DNA of 64,000 bases from Tildeniella torsiva UHER 1998/13D (GTDB taxonomy: Bacteria > Cyanobacteriota > Cyanobacteriia > Phormidesmidales > Phormidesmidaceae). Location of the stretch: assembly GCA_019358835.1 (NCBI GenBank), contig JAHHIH010000002.1, forward strand, positions 186,001 through 250,000. The letters are read 5' to 3'. The notes below the pieces were generated by a model. That model saw nothing but the letters and a program-made list of their open reading frames with translations. It did not search any database and was not told where the DNA came from. A program made the position numbers and the translations under genes. Position 1 is the first letter of the stretch; each line of letters opens with the position of its first letter. Shown piece after piece: positions 23,453 through 32,481 of this stretch.

Positions 23453-25786
23453 CTACCAGGAAAGGGCGGTCACCGGCACCTGGGCGAAGTAGCGGCGGCG
23501 AAATTGCTCCTCTTTCAGGGCTTCGAGGAACTGCTGGATTGCTGCCGGGGCAGGCGTCACAGGGTCGGGATCAAATTGGATGGTGATGAGATCTTCATCT
23601 GGATCGGTAACCGCTAAGGGGCGCAAATCTGGCGCGATCGCAAAGCCAGCGGTTTCTAAGGCGGCTAAGCCCAGGGCAAGGCTAGGGGGCGAGAGGCGCA
23701 GGCGATCGCCCAGCTGCGATCGCGTCACCCCGGTTTGGGTGCGGGCCAGATACTTGGCCAGACCCACCAACTCTTGCCACACCTCCCCCGGCGATAGGTC
23801 ATCCATCTCTGAAGAAAAGGCCAGGGCTAAGGGCAGACCAGCCTGAGCGGCCTGCCGCTGCCACGCCTGCCAGTCGCTCCACTGCATCGGTATCTGATTG
23901 ACTACTAGGGCAGACTCCCGATTTACAGGGCTGTGCTGCCGCCAGTCAAGTACTGGGGCAGATTGCCCTGGTACAGGCCCAGGTGCCTCTACGGCGGTCG
24001 GTCGCACGTCCACGAGCTTGACGTGGTAGCCGGTATTGCTGTTGAAGTCGAGTTCGACCACCACATCGCAGCGGCCGGGGGGCAGCTCGTCGCGGTAGTG
24101 GCCCCACCACTCACCGGGGAAGCCTGTCTCAGCCACGTCATCCCACAGCTCAAATTCGGTCTTGATGAAGCTCACGGCCTTATTTTGGCGATCGCGCAGC
24201 TTCTTGTGAAAGACATTCTGAAACCACACATTGCGAAGCAGCAGCTTGGGCACCGGATTCCCCATGCCGCAGGGCTCGAGCCACTTGAGTTCGCGAAACA
24301 GAGGTTGCCCCAGTTCCGCCACCGTCACCGTTAAATCAATTTGGATTGTCGGCTGAGGCGCACCGTCGCCCCCCAACTGATCACGCACCATGCGGTTGAG
24401 CGCTGCCGCCAGCACCTCAATATGTTCCACAGGCAGCGTCAGCCCCGCCGCCAGGGGATGGCCACCAAAGCCACTGAGCAACGCTGACTGGGCTTGAAAC
24501 AGCTGATAGAGATCGAGCCCCGCCACCGAGCGGGCCGATCCCCGCGCCAGCTGAGGGCTACCGTCCTCCGTGGGTGGATCGATGCGCAGCAGAATGGTTG
24601 GGCGACCGAGGGCTTGGGTCACTTGCCCGGCGACTAATCCCAAAATGCCGGTGGGCCAGGTCTCGTCGGCCAGTACCAGGCAGCGGGTGGTGGCTAAATC
24701 GACCTGCGCTATTCGCGCCATCACCTGGCCGTAGAGATCGCGCTGGAGGGCTTTGCGGCGGGTGTTGGCCAGCTCGGCCTCGTAGGCCAGGGTTTTGGTG
24801 CGATCGCGATCGCGACTCGTCAGCAGCTCCACACAAAAGCTGGCGTCACCGTGGATGCGGCTGACGGCATTAATACGCGGCCCCAGCCCAAAGGAAATAT
24901 CGGTGGGGCGATCGCCCGTGCGTTTGCACAACGCCAGCAGCTCGGCCAGCCCCGGTCGCGGGTAGGGCGGATGGGGCTGAGTCTGGGTTTGCAGGCGCGC
25001 CAGCCCAATCTGAGCCAGGTAGCGGCAGTCACCCCGCAGCTCCACCAGGTCGGCAATCAGGCCAATGGCGACCAGATCGAGCACGTGCTCTAGGGGTAGC
25101 GGCGGCGGAGAATCCAGTGCTTCGTACAGCCCCTCCAGCAGCTTGTAGGCCACCGCCACCCCCGACAGCGTGGCCAGGGGGTGCTCCGGGGGCAAACTGC
25201 GGGGGTTGATCAGGGCGATCGCGCCGATATCCCCATCTGGCAGGGTGTGGTGGTCGGTGACAATCACCTCTAGCCCCAGGGTCTTGGCGTAGGCGATTTC
25301 AGCGCCGCTGGTGCTGCCGGTGTCGCAGGTCACCAGCAGGGTTGCGCCCCACTGGGCCAGCTGATCCAGGCCCCGCTGCGATAGCCCGTGGGATTCGCTC
25401 AGGCGGTTGGGGATGAAATAGGTGAGGCGATCGCCCTTCGGGATCAGCTGCCCCAGCCCATCCCACAGCACGGCGGTAGATGTCACCCCGTCGGCGTCAA
25501 AGTCGCCCCAGATCGCCACTTTCTCCTCACTGGCGATCGCCTGCTGAAGGCGGCTGACGGCGATCGCCAAGTCTGAGCCAAAGGTGCTGGCGGGGGTGGG
25601 CTGATATTGGGCCGGGTTTAGCCAGCCGCCCAGGTCGCTGGCAGGGCCTAGCTGCCGCTGCCACAGCACCTGGGCCAGCCAGCGGGGGGATGTTATTCCT
25701 GGAACGGCCTGGGCTACGGTCTCTACCCAGCTGTCGGGAGCAGCATCTGCCCTTGGCATGTCCCAACGCAGCGGGAGTGCATCCAT
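23453..25786 (-). CDS. recJ: Single-stranded-DNA-specific exonuclease RecJ
   Basis: 777 residues. RecJ degrades single-stranded DNA 5' to 3' in recombination and mismatch repair. The DHH phosphoesterase motifs are visible: 'WGDFDADGVTST' (Asp95, Asp97, Asp99), 'VTCDTGS' and 'VTDHHTLPDG' (178-180 DHH). The DHHA1 domain has 'LLSGFGGHPLAAGLTLP'. An OB-fold follows ('IQIDLTVTVAELGQPLFREL', 'MGNPVPKLLLRNVWF'). The last 150 or so residues form an extension with a winged-helix-like region ('GVTRSQLGDRLRLSPPSLALGL'), as in other cyanobacterial RecJ proteins. It is divergent from the next gene across 320 bases. Confidence 0.95.
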   Translation of the reverse strand: MDALPLRWDMPRADAAPDSWVETVAQAVPGITSPRWLAQVLWQRQLGPASDLGGWLNPAQYQPTPASTFGSDLAIAVSRLQQAIASEEKVAIWGDFDADGVTSTAVLWDGLGQLIPKGDRLTYFIPNRLSESHGLSQRGLDQLAQWGATLLVTCDTGSTSGAEIAYAKTLGLEVIVTDHHTLPDGDIGAIALINPRSLPPEHPLATLSGVAVAYKLLEGLYEALDSPPPLPLEHVLDLVAIGLIADLVELRGDCRYLAQIGLARLQTQTQPHPPYPRPGLAELLALCKRTGDRPTDISFGLGPRINAVSRIHGDASFCVELLTSRDRDRTKTLAYEAELANTRRKALQRDLYGQVMARIAQVDLATTRCLVLADETWPTGILGLVAGQVTQALGRPTILLRIDPPTEDGSPQLARGSARSVAGLDLYQLFQAQSALLSGFGGHPLAAGLTLPVEHIEVLAAALNRMVRDQLGGDGAPQPTIQIDLTVTVAELGQPLFRELKWLEPCGMGNPVPKLLLRNVWFQNVFHKKLRDRQNKAVSFIKTEFELWDDVAETGFPGEWWGHYRDELPPGRCDVVVELDFNSNTGYHVKLVDVRPTAVEAPGPVPGQSAPVLDWRQHSPVNRESALVVNQIPMQWSDWQAWQRQAAQAGLPLALAFSSEMDDLSPGEVWQELVGLAKYLARTQTGVTRSQLGDRLRLSPPSLALGLAALETAGFAIAPDLRPLAVTDPDEDLITIQFDPDPVTPAPAAIQQFLEALKEEQFRRRYFAQVPVTALSW

Positions 25787-26109
25787 AGGTTGGTCACGAA
25801 ATAGTGAGGTGGAGATGGTGGGAGGTTAGCGCAGGCGGGCAATTTAAAGAAGCTTCCGTAAACTAAAGAAAGCCTAAAATCATAGTTCAATTTCGTGGGA
25901 TAGCTTGGGCGAGAGCAAAATATTCCTCCATTTGGCTGAATATACCTATATTAAGCCTTCGCTCTCCGACGTTATCCTAGGGCTTTGTCCTCTCCTATTC
26001 TCTGTATATCCCCTTAGGTTTTAATCCTTAACGGAAGCTCCAGACGAGCGCTGCGGTGGCCCCTGGCTCGCAGGCTGGTACTGGAGTTGTTCACTCCTCA
26101 CTAATCCCT
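25787..26109. other. Divergent promoter region between recJ and the triple-repeat membrane protein
   Basis: About 320 noncoding bases with an AT-richer centre (25850-26030). ACTCCTCAC at 26093-26101 resembles the core of the small RNA Yfr1 but has no flanking stem-loops. No promoter hexamers are convincing. Confidence 0.35.
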
Positions 26110-27198
26110 ATGACTAAACGCAGCCACCCTGAACTAGACGGGCAAAATCCCCAGACTCTTTACAGTTTTGAACTCAAGCGACCGGGGCAAACCCTGCGAG
26201 AACGGCTCACTTGGAGCGCCGTCGGCCTGTCGGTGGGCCTTGGGGTTGCCGCTGGTTTTGTGTTCCTCAACCCCCAAGAGCGCACCTGGTCTTGGCCGCC
26301 CGAGCGCGCCACCGTGGCCGCCAGCGACGATCCGTTTCGCCAGGGGTCTGAGCAGGCTATGAAGGCCGCAGAACTCACCCAAAGCGCCGAATTCAGCGAA
26401 GAATGGGCGGAGGTGGTAATCCTTTGGCAGCAGGCGATCGCCCACATGCGATCGGTGCCCAACGCCAGCGCCAACGGGGCTCTGGCCAAGGAAAAGGTGG
26501 TCGAGTACGAGCGCAATTTGCAGTACGCCCAGAGCAATGTGGGCACCCGCACCAGCCGCGCTCCCAACCTCAAAACCTACTGGACCCTGGGCTCCGATCG
26601 CGACCTGGTGATGGCCATTCAGGGCGCGCCCTCCCAAACGATGCAGTACCAGAGCGCCTGCCAGCAAACCCTGCGCTACGGCAACAGCATTGTTGAACTG
26701 CACAACGGCTACGTAAAGCAGTACGACAACCCCGATGGCAACCTCCAGGTGCTGGCCGAAGGGGACGTGGTGGTGGCGGTCAGCGCTCCCCCAGGGCGCT
26801 GGACTCTGGGCTCCACCGAAACCGACGTAGTGCAGCTGCAGGGCACGCCCACGCGGCAAGAACAGTACACCTCAGACCAGTTCACAACTCTGTACTACGG
26901 CAAAAGTTCGGTGCTGTTTGAAAACGGCCAGGTGATTGGCTACCTCAACTCCGACCAAAACCTCAAGGTTTCGACGCAGCCCCCCGCGCTGCCGTCCGGC
27001 CAGACCGCCCCCGACTTTTGGACGATGGGCTCTAGCCGCACTGAAGTGCTGCGGGCCGAGGGGCAGACCCCGGTGGCCATCAGCCGCAACGACAATAGCT
27101 GCGAAGAGGTGTTTCACTTTGACGACGACGAAGTCACCTTTCGCCAGGGGTTGGTGACGGGCTACCGCGATCGCGGCAATACGCTTCACGTCCGTTAG
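26110..27198 (+). CDS. Membrane-anchored protein with three WTLGS-type repeats
   Basis: About 362 residues from ATG 26110. One membrane helix near residues 35-60 ('LTWSAVGLSVGLGVAAGFVFL'), then a helical region with 'QQAIAHMRSVPNASANGALA' that resembles a TPR-like pair, then three copies of a repeat of about 60-70 residues: 'YWTLGSDRDLVMAIQGAPS', 'RWTLGSTETDVVQLQGTPT', 'FWTMGSSRTEVLRAEGQTP', each followed by a Y/F-rich strand and a G-Y/V-x-x-Y turn. The repeat resembles the BamE/SmpA fold (lGxP motif) by eye, which is inference. It should face the periplasm. Function unknown; a conserved cyanobacterial type. The longer frame from 26056 lacks a ribosome binding site. Confidence 0.7.
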   Translation: MTKRSHPELDGQNPQTLYSFELKRPGQTLRERLTWSAVGLSVGLGVAAGFVFLNPQERTWSWPPERATVAASDDPFRQGSEQAMKAAELTQSAEFSEEWAEVVILWQQAIAHMRSVPNASANGALAKEKVVEYERNLQYAQSNVGTRTSRAPNLKTYWTLGSDRDLVMAIQGAPSQTMQYQSACQQTLRYGNSIVELHNGYVKQYDNPDGNLQVLAEGDVVVAVSAPPGRWTLGSTETDVVQLQGTPTRQEQYTSDQFTTLYYGKSSVLFENGQVIGYLNSDQNLKVSTQPPALPSGQTAPDFWTMGSSRTEVLRAEGQTPVAISRNDNSCEEVFHFDDDEVTFRQGLVTGYRDRGNTLHVR

Positions 27199-27215
27199 CA
27201 GGTCATCAACCTGCT
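27197..27215 (+). terminator. Short hairpin at the end of the triple-repeat gene
   Basis: AGCAGGT and ACCTGCT pair exactly around CATCA, overlapping the TAG stop. No T tract follows, so it may act as a weak or Rho-assisted terminator. Confidence 0.35.
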
Positions 27216-27352
27216 CCCCGAGCGCAGTCCCTTAGGCACATTCTCTGGCGTAACGGCGTTACCCTAGAGCTTGAGGGTGTAGATCCGGTGCATCGTTTCG
27301 GCTCAATGCTCGTATGCTTAAACCAATCCCCTAGTCTGCCTGCCCTCGCGCT

Positions 27353-28840
27353 GTGGATGATGCCCCCATCGCCATTGATTTAGTTATCGTCGATGACGAT
27401 GCTGAGACATCGTGCCTGCTGCAGCGGCTTTTGAGCCAGCAGGGGTACAGAATTCAGGTGGCTGACAGCGGCCAGCAGGCGATCGCGCTAATTTTAGAAA
27501 GACGCCCCGGACTGGTGCTGCTCGATATTTTGCTGCCCGACATGGACGGCTACTCCCTCTGTCAGCAGCTCAAGCACAACCCCCTCACCGCCGAGATCCC
27601 GGTGATTGTGCTGAGTTCGCTGGTAGATTCCCTCGACAAGGTCAAGGCGTTTCAGGCCGGAGCCACCGACTACATCACCAAGCCCTTTGCCGTGCAAGAG
27701 GTGCTAGTCAGGGTGCAAAATCAGCTGCGACTGGCCCAGCAGCGCCAGCAGCTCAGCCAGCAGAATGCCCTACTCACCCAGGAGGTGCAGGAGCGCACCC
27801 AAATGGAGCAGGCGCTGGTTGCCGCCGAGATGAACTACCGCAGCATTTTTGAGAATGCGACGGTGGGCATTTTCAAAGCCTCGTCTACGGGGCAGCTGCT
27901 CAGCGTCAACCCCTCCATGGCCCGCCTCTACGGCTACGAGTCGGCAGAGGAAATGGTGGCGACTGTCGAAGACATCAGCCGCCAAATCTATCTTCAGCCC
28001 AAGCGCCGCGACGAACTGGCGGTCTACCTCGATCGCTTCGACAAAATTACCGACGCCGAGTCGGAGGTGTTTCGCAAAGATGGCACCACCTTCTGGGTGA
28101 GTGAAGATCTCTGGAAGGTGTGGGATAAAGCGGGCACCTTTTTGCACTACGAAGGCATCGTCCACGACATCAGCGAACGCCGCCAGATGGAGACTGAGCT
28201 GCGCCAGCAGCGCCAGCAGGCCGATCGTTTGCTGGTGAACATTCTGCCCTACCGCATTGCTCAACGTCTCAAGGGCGGGGCGCGCACCATTGCCGAGAGC
28301 CTTGACCAGGTGAGCGTGCTGTTCGCTGACCTGGTTGACTTTACCGCCGCCTCTAGCGAGATGACGCCGCGCCAGCTGGTCAAGCTGCTCAACGAAGTGT
28401 TTTCTATGTTCGACCAGCTGGCCGAGTTTCATCGACTCGAAAAAATTAAAACCATCGGCGATGCCTACATGGTGGCCGGGGGCTTGCCTTCGGCCAACGA
28501 CGACCACGCGGCGGCGATTGCCCAGTTTGCCCTCGACATCTGCGATGCCATTAAGCAATTTCCTCGCCCCGATGGCAAGACTTTTCAGATTCGGGTGGGC
28601 ATCAACACCGGCCCGGTGGTGGCCGGGGTGATTGGGCGACGCAAATTTGCCTACGACCTCTGGGGCGACACCGTCAACATCGCCAGCCGCATGGAAGCCA
28701 CCGGAGAAGCCCAGCGCATCCAGGTCACCCCCGACCTATACGAACGGCTGAAGGATCAGTTTAAGTTTGAGCAGCGCGGCTACGTGGCGGTTAAGGGACG
28801 TGGCCAAATGCTCACCTACTGGCTGGTAGGCAAGCTCTAG
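27353..28840 (+). CDS. Response regulator - PAS - class III adenylate cyclase
   Basis: 495 residues, cytosolic. Residues about 10-125 are a receiver domain ('LVIVDDDAETSCLLQRLL', phosphoacceptor Asp in 'LVLLDILLPDMDGYS', Lys in 'DYITKPF'). A coiled coil leads to a PAS domain (about 160-285, 'YRSIFENATVGIFKASSTG'). The class III cyclase (about 310-495) has metal Asp326 ('FADLVDF') and Asp370 ('KTIGDAYMV'). The base-selecting pair is Lys366 and Asp435 ('YDLWGDTVN'), which favours ATP, so the product should be cAMP. The Asn/Arg helix 'WGDTVNIASRM' is intact. GTG 27353 is the only start that keeps the whole receiver. The gene ends 12 bases before dusB; the cognate kinase is not nearby. Confidence 0.92.
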   Translation: MDDAPIAIDLVIVDDDAETSCLLQRLLSQQGYRIQVADSGQQAIALILERRPGLVLLDILLPDMDGYSLCQQLKHNPLTAEIPVIVLSSLVDSLDKVKAFQAGATDYITKPFAVQEVLVRVQNQLRLAQQRQQLSQQNALLTQEVQERTQMEQALVAAEMNYRSIFENATVGIFKASSTGQLLSVNPSMARLYGYESAEEMVATVEDISRQIYLQPKRRDELAVYLDRFDKITDAESEVFRKDGTTFWVSEDLWKVWDKAGTFLHYEGIVHDISERRQMETELRQQRQQADRLLVNILPYRIAQRLKGGARTIAESLDQVSVLFADLVDFTAASSEMTPRQLVKLLNEVFSMFDQLAEFHRLEKIKTIGDAYMVAGGLPSANDDHAAAIAQFALDICDAIKQFPRPDGKTFQIRVGINTGPVVAGVIGRRKFAYDLWGDTVNIASRMEATGEAQRIQVTPDLYERLKDQFKFEQRGYVAVKGRGQMLTYWLVGKL

Positions 28841-28852
28841 TCGAGTATTTGT

Positions 28853-29929
28853 ATGGCTATGGTTCCTCTCTCCTCTACACTCTTGCAGCGGCTGCGATCG
28901 CCCCTGGTGATCGGCTCGGTCACTATCCACAGCCGGGTGCTCCAGGCTCCCCTCTCGGGCGTGACCGATCGCGCCTTTCGCCAGCTGGTGCGCCGCTACG
29001 CCCCGAAGTCTATGCTCTACACCGAGATGGTGCAGGCCACTGGGGTGTGCCACGCCCAGCAGCTAGAGAAGATTATGGATATCGGCGATCGCGAGCAGCC
29101 GATCAGCATTCAGCTGTTTGACTGCCGCCCCGACTTTATGGCTGCCGCCGCCCGCAAAGCCGTTGCCGAAGGGGCCAAAACCATCGACATCAACATGGGC
29201 TGCCCGGTGAATAAAATCACCAAAAAAGGCGGTGGCTCGTCGCTGCTGCGCCAGCCCGAGGTTGCTGAGGCGATCGTGCGCACGGTGGCGGCGGCGGTGG
29301 ATATTCCTGTCACCGTCAAAACCCGGATTGGCTGGGATGACGACCACATCAACGCTGTGGAGTTTGCCTGCCGCATGGAGTCCGCCGGGGCGCAGATGCT
29401 CACCCTCCACGGCCGCACCCGTAGCCAGGGCTACCACGGCCCCGCCCGCTGGGAGTGGATTGCCAAGGTCAAGGCCGCCCTCTCGATTCCGGTGATTGCC
29501 AACGGCGACATTGTCTCGGTGGAGTCGGCGGTGCGCTGCCTAGAGAAAACCGGGGCCGACGGGGTGATGTGCTCGCGGGGCACCCTAGGCTACCCGTTTC
29601 TGGTAGGCGAAATTGACCGGTTCCTCAAGACGGGCCTAGTTACCCCAGGCCCCACCCCCGTAGAGCGGCTGCGCTGCGCCCGCGAGCATCTGGGCCTGCT
29701 GTGGCAGTACAAAGGCCAAAAGGGCATTCACCAGGCCCGCAAGCACATGGCCTGGTATGTCAAAGGCTTTGAGGGCGCTGCCCCCCTGCGCCAGCAGCTC
29801 TGCCAGATCGATACGGTGGAGGCTGGTTATGATCTGTTGGATAGGGCGATCGCTCAGCTCGACAGCACAATAGAGCCGCGAGGGGCGATCGCCCTCGTAG
29901 AACCCCAGGCACTGGCTCCTGTAACGTGA
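28853..29929 (+). CDS. dusB: tRNA-dihydrouridine synthase, DusB type
   Basis: 358 residues. An FMN-dependent TIM barrel that reduces uridine to dihydrouridine in the tRNA D-loop. Family blocks: 'LQAPLSGVTDRAFRQLVRR', 'DINMGCPVNKITKKGGGSSL' with the catalytic Cys, 'PVTVKTRIGWDDDHINAVEF', 'LTLHGRTRSQGYHGPARW', 'IPVIANGDIVSVESA' and 'GVMCSRGTLGYPFL'. The C-terminal helical domain ('KGIHQARKHMAWYVKGF') binds tRNA. ATG 28853 is 12 bases after the cyclase stop, suggesting one transcript. DusB versus other Dus branches is judged by motif resemblance. Confidence 0.93.
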   Translation: MAMVPLSSTLLQRLRSPLVIGSVTIHSRVLQAPLSGVTDRAFRQLVRRYAPKSMLYTEMVQATGVCHAQQLEKIMDIGDREQPISIQLFDCRPDFMAAAARKAVAEGAKTIDINMGCPVNKITKKGGGSSLLRQPEVAEAIVRTVAAAVDIPVTVKTRIGWDDDHINAVEFACRMESAGAQMLTLHGRTRSQGYHGPARWEWIAKVKAALSIPVIANGDIVSVESAVRCLEKTGADGVMCSRGTLGYPFLVGEIDRFLKTGLVTPGPTPVERLRCAREHLGLLWQYKGQKGIHQARKHMAWYVKGFEGAAPLRQQLCQIDTVEAGYDLLDRAIAQLDSTIEPRGAIALVEPQALAPVT

Positions 29930-29947
29930 TCTTTTCGTGGAATCGCT

Positions 29948-30565
29948 ATGGTTCAAGCCCCTAACCCCAGCGCCATGAGTTTTGAGGAATTTATCCAGTG
30001 GATTCCTGAAGACGGCGGTCAGTATGAACTCTACAGCGGGTACGTTGTTGAAATACAGCCCACCGGAGCCCACGAACTCATCGGTGCCTTTTTGGCCGAA
30101 GAGCTAACCCTGCACTTTCGGCAGCAAAACTTGCCCTACACCATTCCTAAAAGTGGGCTCATCAAGCCCCAGCAGCCCGACTCAGGCTATCGCCCCGATG
30201 TGATTGTGCTCGATAAACGGGAGCTAATGCACGAACCCCTCTGGGAAAGTGCTTCCACTGTGCAGTTTGGCAAAACGTTACCCCTGCTGATTGAAGTGGT
30301 CAGCACCAACTGGCGCGACGATTACGGCCATAAGCTGGTGGAATACGAAGCCATGGGCGTTCAGGAATATTGGATTGTGGACTATCGGGCGCTGGGGGCC
30401 GTGCGCTACATCGGTCAGCCCAAACAGCCCACCGTCACCCGTTGTCAGCTCGTGGAGGGCGAATACCAAATGCAGCGATTTATCAGCGGTCAAACGCTGG
30501 AATCGAGCACTTTTCCGCGCCTCAATCTATCCGTCGATCAGATTCTGGCATCGGCTAGCTATTAG
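29948..30565 (+). CDS. Uma2 family (DUF820) putative endonuclease
   Basis: 205 residues. A restriction-endonuclease-like fold very abundant in cyanobacteria. Likely active-site residues: Asp84 in 'YRPDVIVLDK', Glu116 in 'PLLIEVVST' and Lys129 in 'DDYGHKLVEYEAMGVQEYWI'. The N-terminal 'SFEEFIQWIPEDGGQYELYSG' is typical. The real role is not known; some members may be mobile or genome-defence related. It starts 18 bases after dusB. Confidence 0.88.
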   Translation: MVQAPNPSAMSFEEFIQWIPEDGGQYELYSGYVVEIQPTGAHELIGAFLAEELTLHFRQQNLPYTIPKSGLIKPQQPDSGYRPDVIVLDKRELMHEPLWESASTVQFGKTLPLLIEVVSTNWRDDYGHKLVEYEAMGVQEYWIVDYRALGAVRYIGQPKQPTVTRCQLVEGEYQMQRFISGQTLESSTFPRLNLSVDQILASASY

Positions 30566-30687
30566 CACCAGCCCACCGCTTCACTTCCCCACCAATCCCG
30601 AAAGCGGATAACCGCCCCTTGACTAAAAAGGTTTAAGGTAGGATCTATGAATAAATTTGATTTGCAGTTTTCACCCCCGTAATCTCC

Positions 30688-31341
30688 ATGACCTCGTACG
30701 CCACCGCCACTGCCCGCGCCGATATGGGTGAGCTTCGCCGTCTGAGAAGCCTGCTGCCCCCAGAACTTCAGAGCTGGGTGACGGTGGAGTCGGCCATCGA
30801 TGTCACCCCACCGCTAGTCACTTGCGAAGAGCTGGGTAAAGACCAGGTCGAAATCCAGATTGACCTGATCAAGTGGGAGCAGCTCGCCCTCGACCAGCGC
30901 AACCTGCTGTTTTGGCACGAGGTCGGCCGCATTCAAAACGACACCATTCCCCGTGACGGTTGGGAAATGGCGGCTCTGGCCATTGGCCTCGGTGGTGCCG
31001 TGGGCGAACTGTGGGTGCAGGACGGTCTGCTGCTCATGCTGGCCCTGGGGCTGTGCGGATTTTCGAGCTGGCGGCTCTACAAGCGCAACAACAACCAAAA
31101 GACGCTGCAAGAAAGCATTAGCGCCGACGAGCGGGCGATCGCCATTGCCACCCGCTTTGGCTACACCCTGCCCAACGCCTACAAGAGCCTGGGCAGCGCC
31201 CTCAAGACCTTAATTGAGCAAACCCCCAAAAAGCGCCAGCGCGATCGCTACATCAAGCGCCTCGAAGCCCTCAAAAAGAGCGCCGCTAAGGCCAAAGAGA
31301 GCGCCCGCGCCGAACGGGGCGATATGCGATCGGCCTATTAA
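30688..31341 (+). CDS. DUF3318 domain membrane protein
   Basis: 217 residues. N-terminal soluble part with 'MGELRRLRSLLPPELQSWV' and 'NLLFWHEVGRIQNDTIPRDGWE' (an HExxR-like helix as in DUF3318), then two membrane segments ('MAALAIGLGGAVGELWV', 'GLLLMLALGLCGFSSWRLY') and a basic helical C-terminus ('KKRQRDRYIKRLEALKKSAA'). A conserved cyanobacterial family without known function. 'HEVGR' lies where a metalloprotease has HExxH, but the second His is missing, so activity is unlikely. Confidence 0.8.
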   Translation: MTSYATATARADMGELRRLRSLLPPELQSWVTVESAIDVTPPLVTCEELGKDQVEIQIDLIKWEQLALDQRNLLFWHEVGRIQNDTIPRDGWEMAALAIGLGGAVGELWVQDGLLLMLALGLCGFSSWRLYKRNNNQKTLQESISADERAIAIATRFGYTLPNAYKSLGSALKTLIEQTPKKRQRDRYIKRLEALKKSAAKAKESARAERGDMRSAY

Positions 31342-31413
31342 GCTCTCTCGGCAGGGGTCGGGTGCCTACAGCATTGGCTCAGATCTTTGCTGGAGCTATG
31401 GGCACCCGACTCC

Positions 31414-32481
31414 TCACCCGAGAATTTCAAAAATTGCCTTGATTGCCGCTGGATTAACCTCCAGCGGCAGTTTTTTGGTAGCCCCAATCACCGCAAACCC
31501 CTGTCCCTGGGGAATCACCCCAGTCAGCCCCGCCTCCGCAAGGGAATTGCTCAAGTCTTCTCTCCCCTGGGGCACTACAACTATTGGCTTTGGCCCTTGG
31601 CGGTAGACCCCGAGACTCTGTACGGTTAGCTCAAAGGAACCGGCATTAAAGGCTGGGTTCAGCTCACCGTCGTACTCAAACTTGCTCAGCATTAGCTGCA
31701 TAGAGTAGAGCCGTGCCGGATTGAGCGAGCTGGCATCGGGCACGGTACGGGCGCGGCGAGTAGCCACCATCTCTAAAAATGGCGTTCTTACCGAGCTTGG
31801 CAGAGCAGCATCAGTATCGAAAGATCGACAATAGGCCAAGCTGTCCCAGCCGGGGTCGTCGCGCAAAATCCACTTATAGCGCTGGCCATCGCCCTGGACT
31901 TGGAGTACGGTGCCCTGCCACTTACCTAGATTCAGCGGTGGCTCAATGTTGCGGGTGCGTATAGAGGCGAAGCCGCCGCTGTTGGCTGTAGAGACCTTTC
32001 CCACAAACCGTAACCCTTCCTGCCACTGCACCTGGCTCGTGCTGACGCCACCCATCACCCCATCGTCTAAACTGCCCCAGAGAGCTGCGATCGCCGGGTC
32101 AGGCTGGCGAAAGTCTATCAAAGTAGCCTGCTGATAGATCGTCCTGTGCTGCAACTGCTCAAGCAGTGGCTCAAGGCCCAACTCATCGCAAACCACCAGG
32201 GGTACATTCACCAGGGCCTGATCGGGCTCTAGGGTCTCGGTAGTAACTCCGTAGCCTAAAGCAGCCAGCCCTTGAATCAGCGCAGGGGATCTCTCTGCGG
32301 CCTCTGCCAAGAGCCATAGCCTCTGCTCTGGGGGTGCTGGCACTAAGCTGCTGGCGTTTAATTCTGTCATTGCGATACCTGAGTCGTTCATGCCGGGCAA
32401 CCAGCGCAATCCTTGACTGAGAGGGCCAGCAACCTCGAAGTGAACTAGGGTTTTTAACAGCCTCAGAGGGTTCCAAACCAT
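31414..32481 (-). CDS. CIA30 (NDUFAF1-like) family protein
   Basis: About 355 residues from ATG 32481 ('MVWNPLRLLKTLVHFEV', the usual start of this family; a GTG at 32496 would add five residues). The central region carries the CIA30 galactose-binding-like fold: 'WGSLDDGVMGGVSTSQVQW', 'SGGFASIRTRNIEPPLNL', 'GDGQRYKWILRDDPGWDSLA', 'YSMQLMLSKFEYDGELNP'. Mitochondrial homologues help assemble complex I; a role with cyanobacterial NDH-1 is plausible but unproven. In this protein the N-terminal part resembles a Rossmann-like remnant ('ALIQGLAALGYGVTTETL'), as in longer cyanobacterial forms fused to an NAD-binding domain. Confidence 0.85.
   Translation of the reverse strand: MVWNPLRLLKTLVHFEVAGPLSQGLRWLPGMNDSGIAMTELNASSLVPAPPEQRLWLLAEAAERSPALIQGLAALGYGVTTETLEPDQALVNVPLVVCDELGLEPLLEQLQHRTIYQQATLIDFRQPDPAIAALWGSLDDGVMGGVSTSQVQWQEGLRFVGKVSTANSGGFASIRTRNIEPPLNLGKWQGTVLQVQGDGQRYKWILRDDPGWDSLAYCRSFDTDAALPSSVRTPFLEMVATRRARTVPDASSLNPARLYSMQLMLSKFEYDGELNPAFNAGSFELTVQSLGVYRQGPKPIVVVPQGREDLSNSLAEAGLTGVIPQGQGFAVIGATKKLPLEVNPAAIKAIFEILG

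Noticed and set aside
26093-26101. Yfr1-like core ACTCCTCAC
   Set aside because: The conserved core continues CAC-AC in Yfr1; here it continues TA and no flanking stem-loops are seen.
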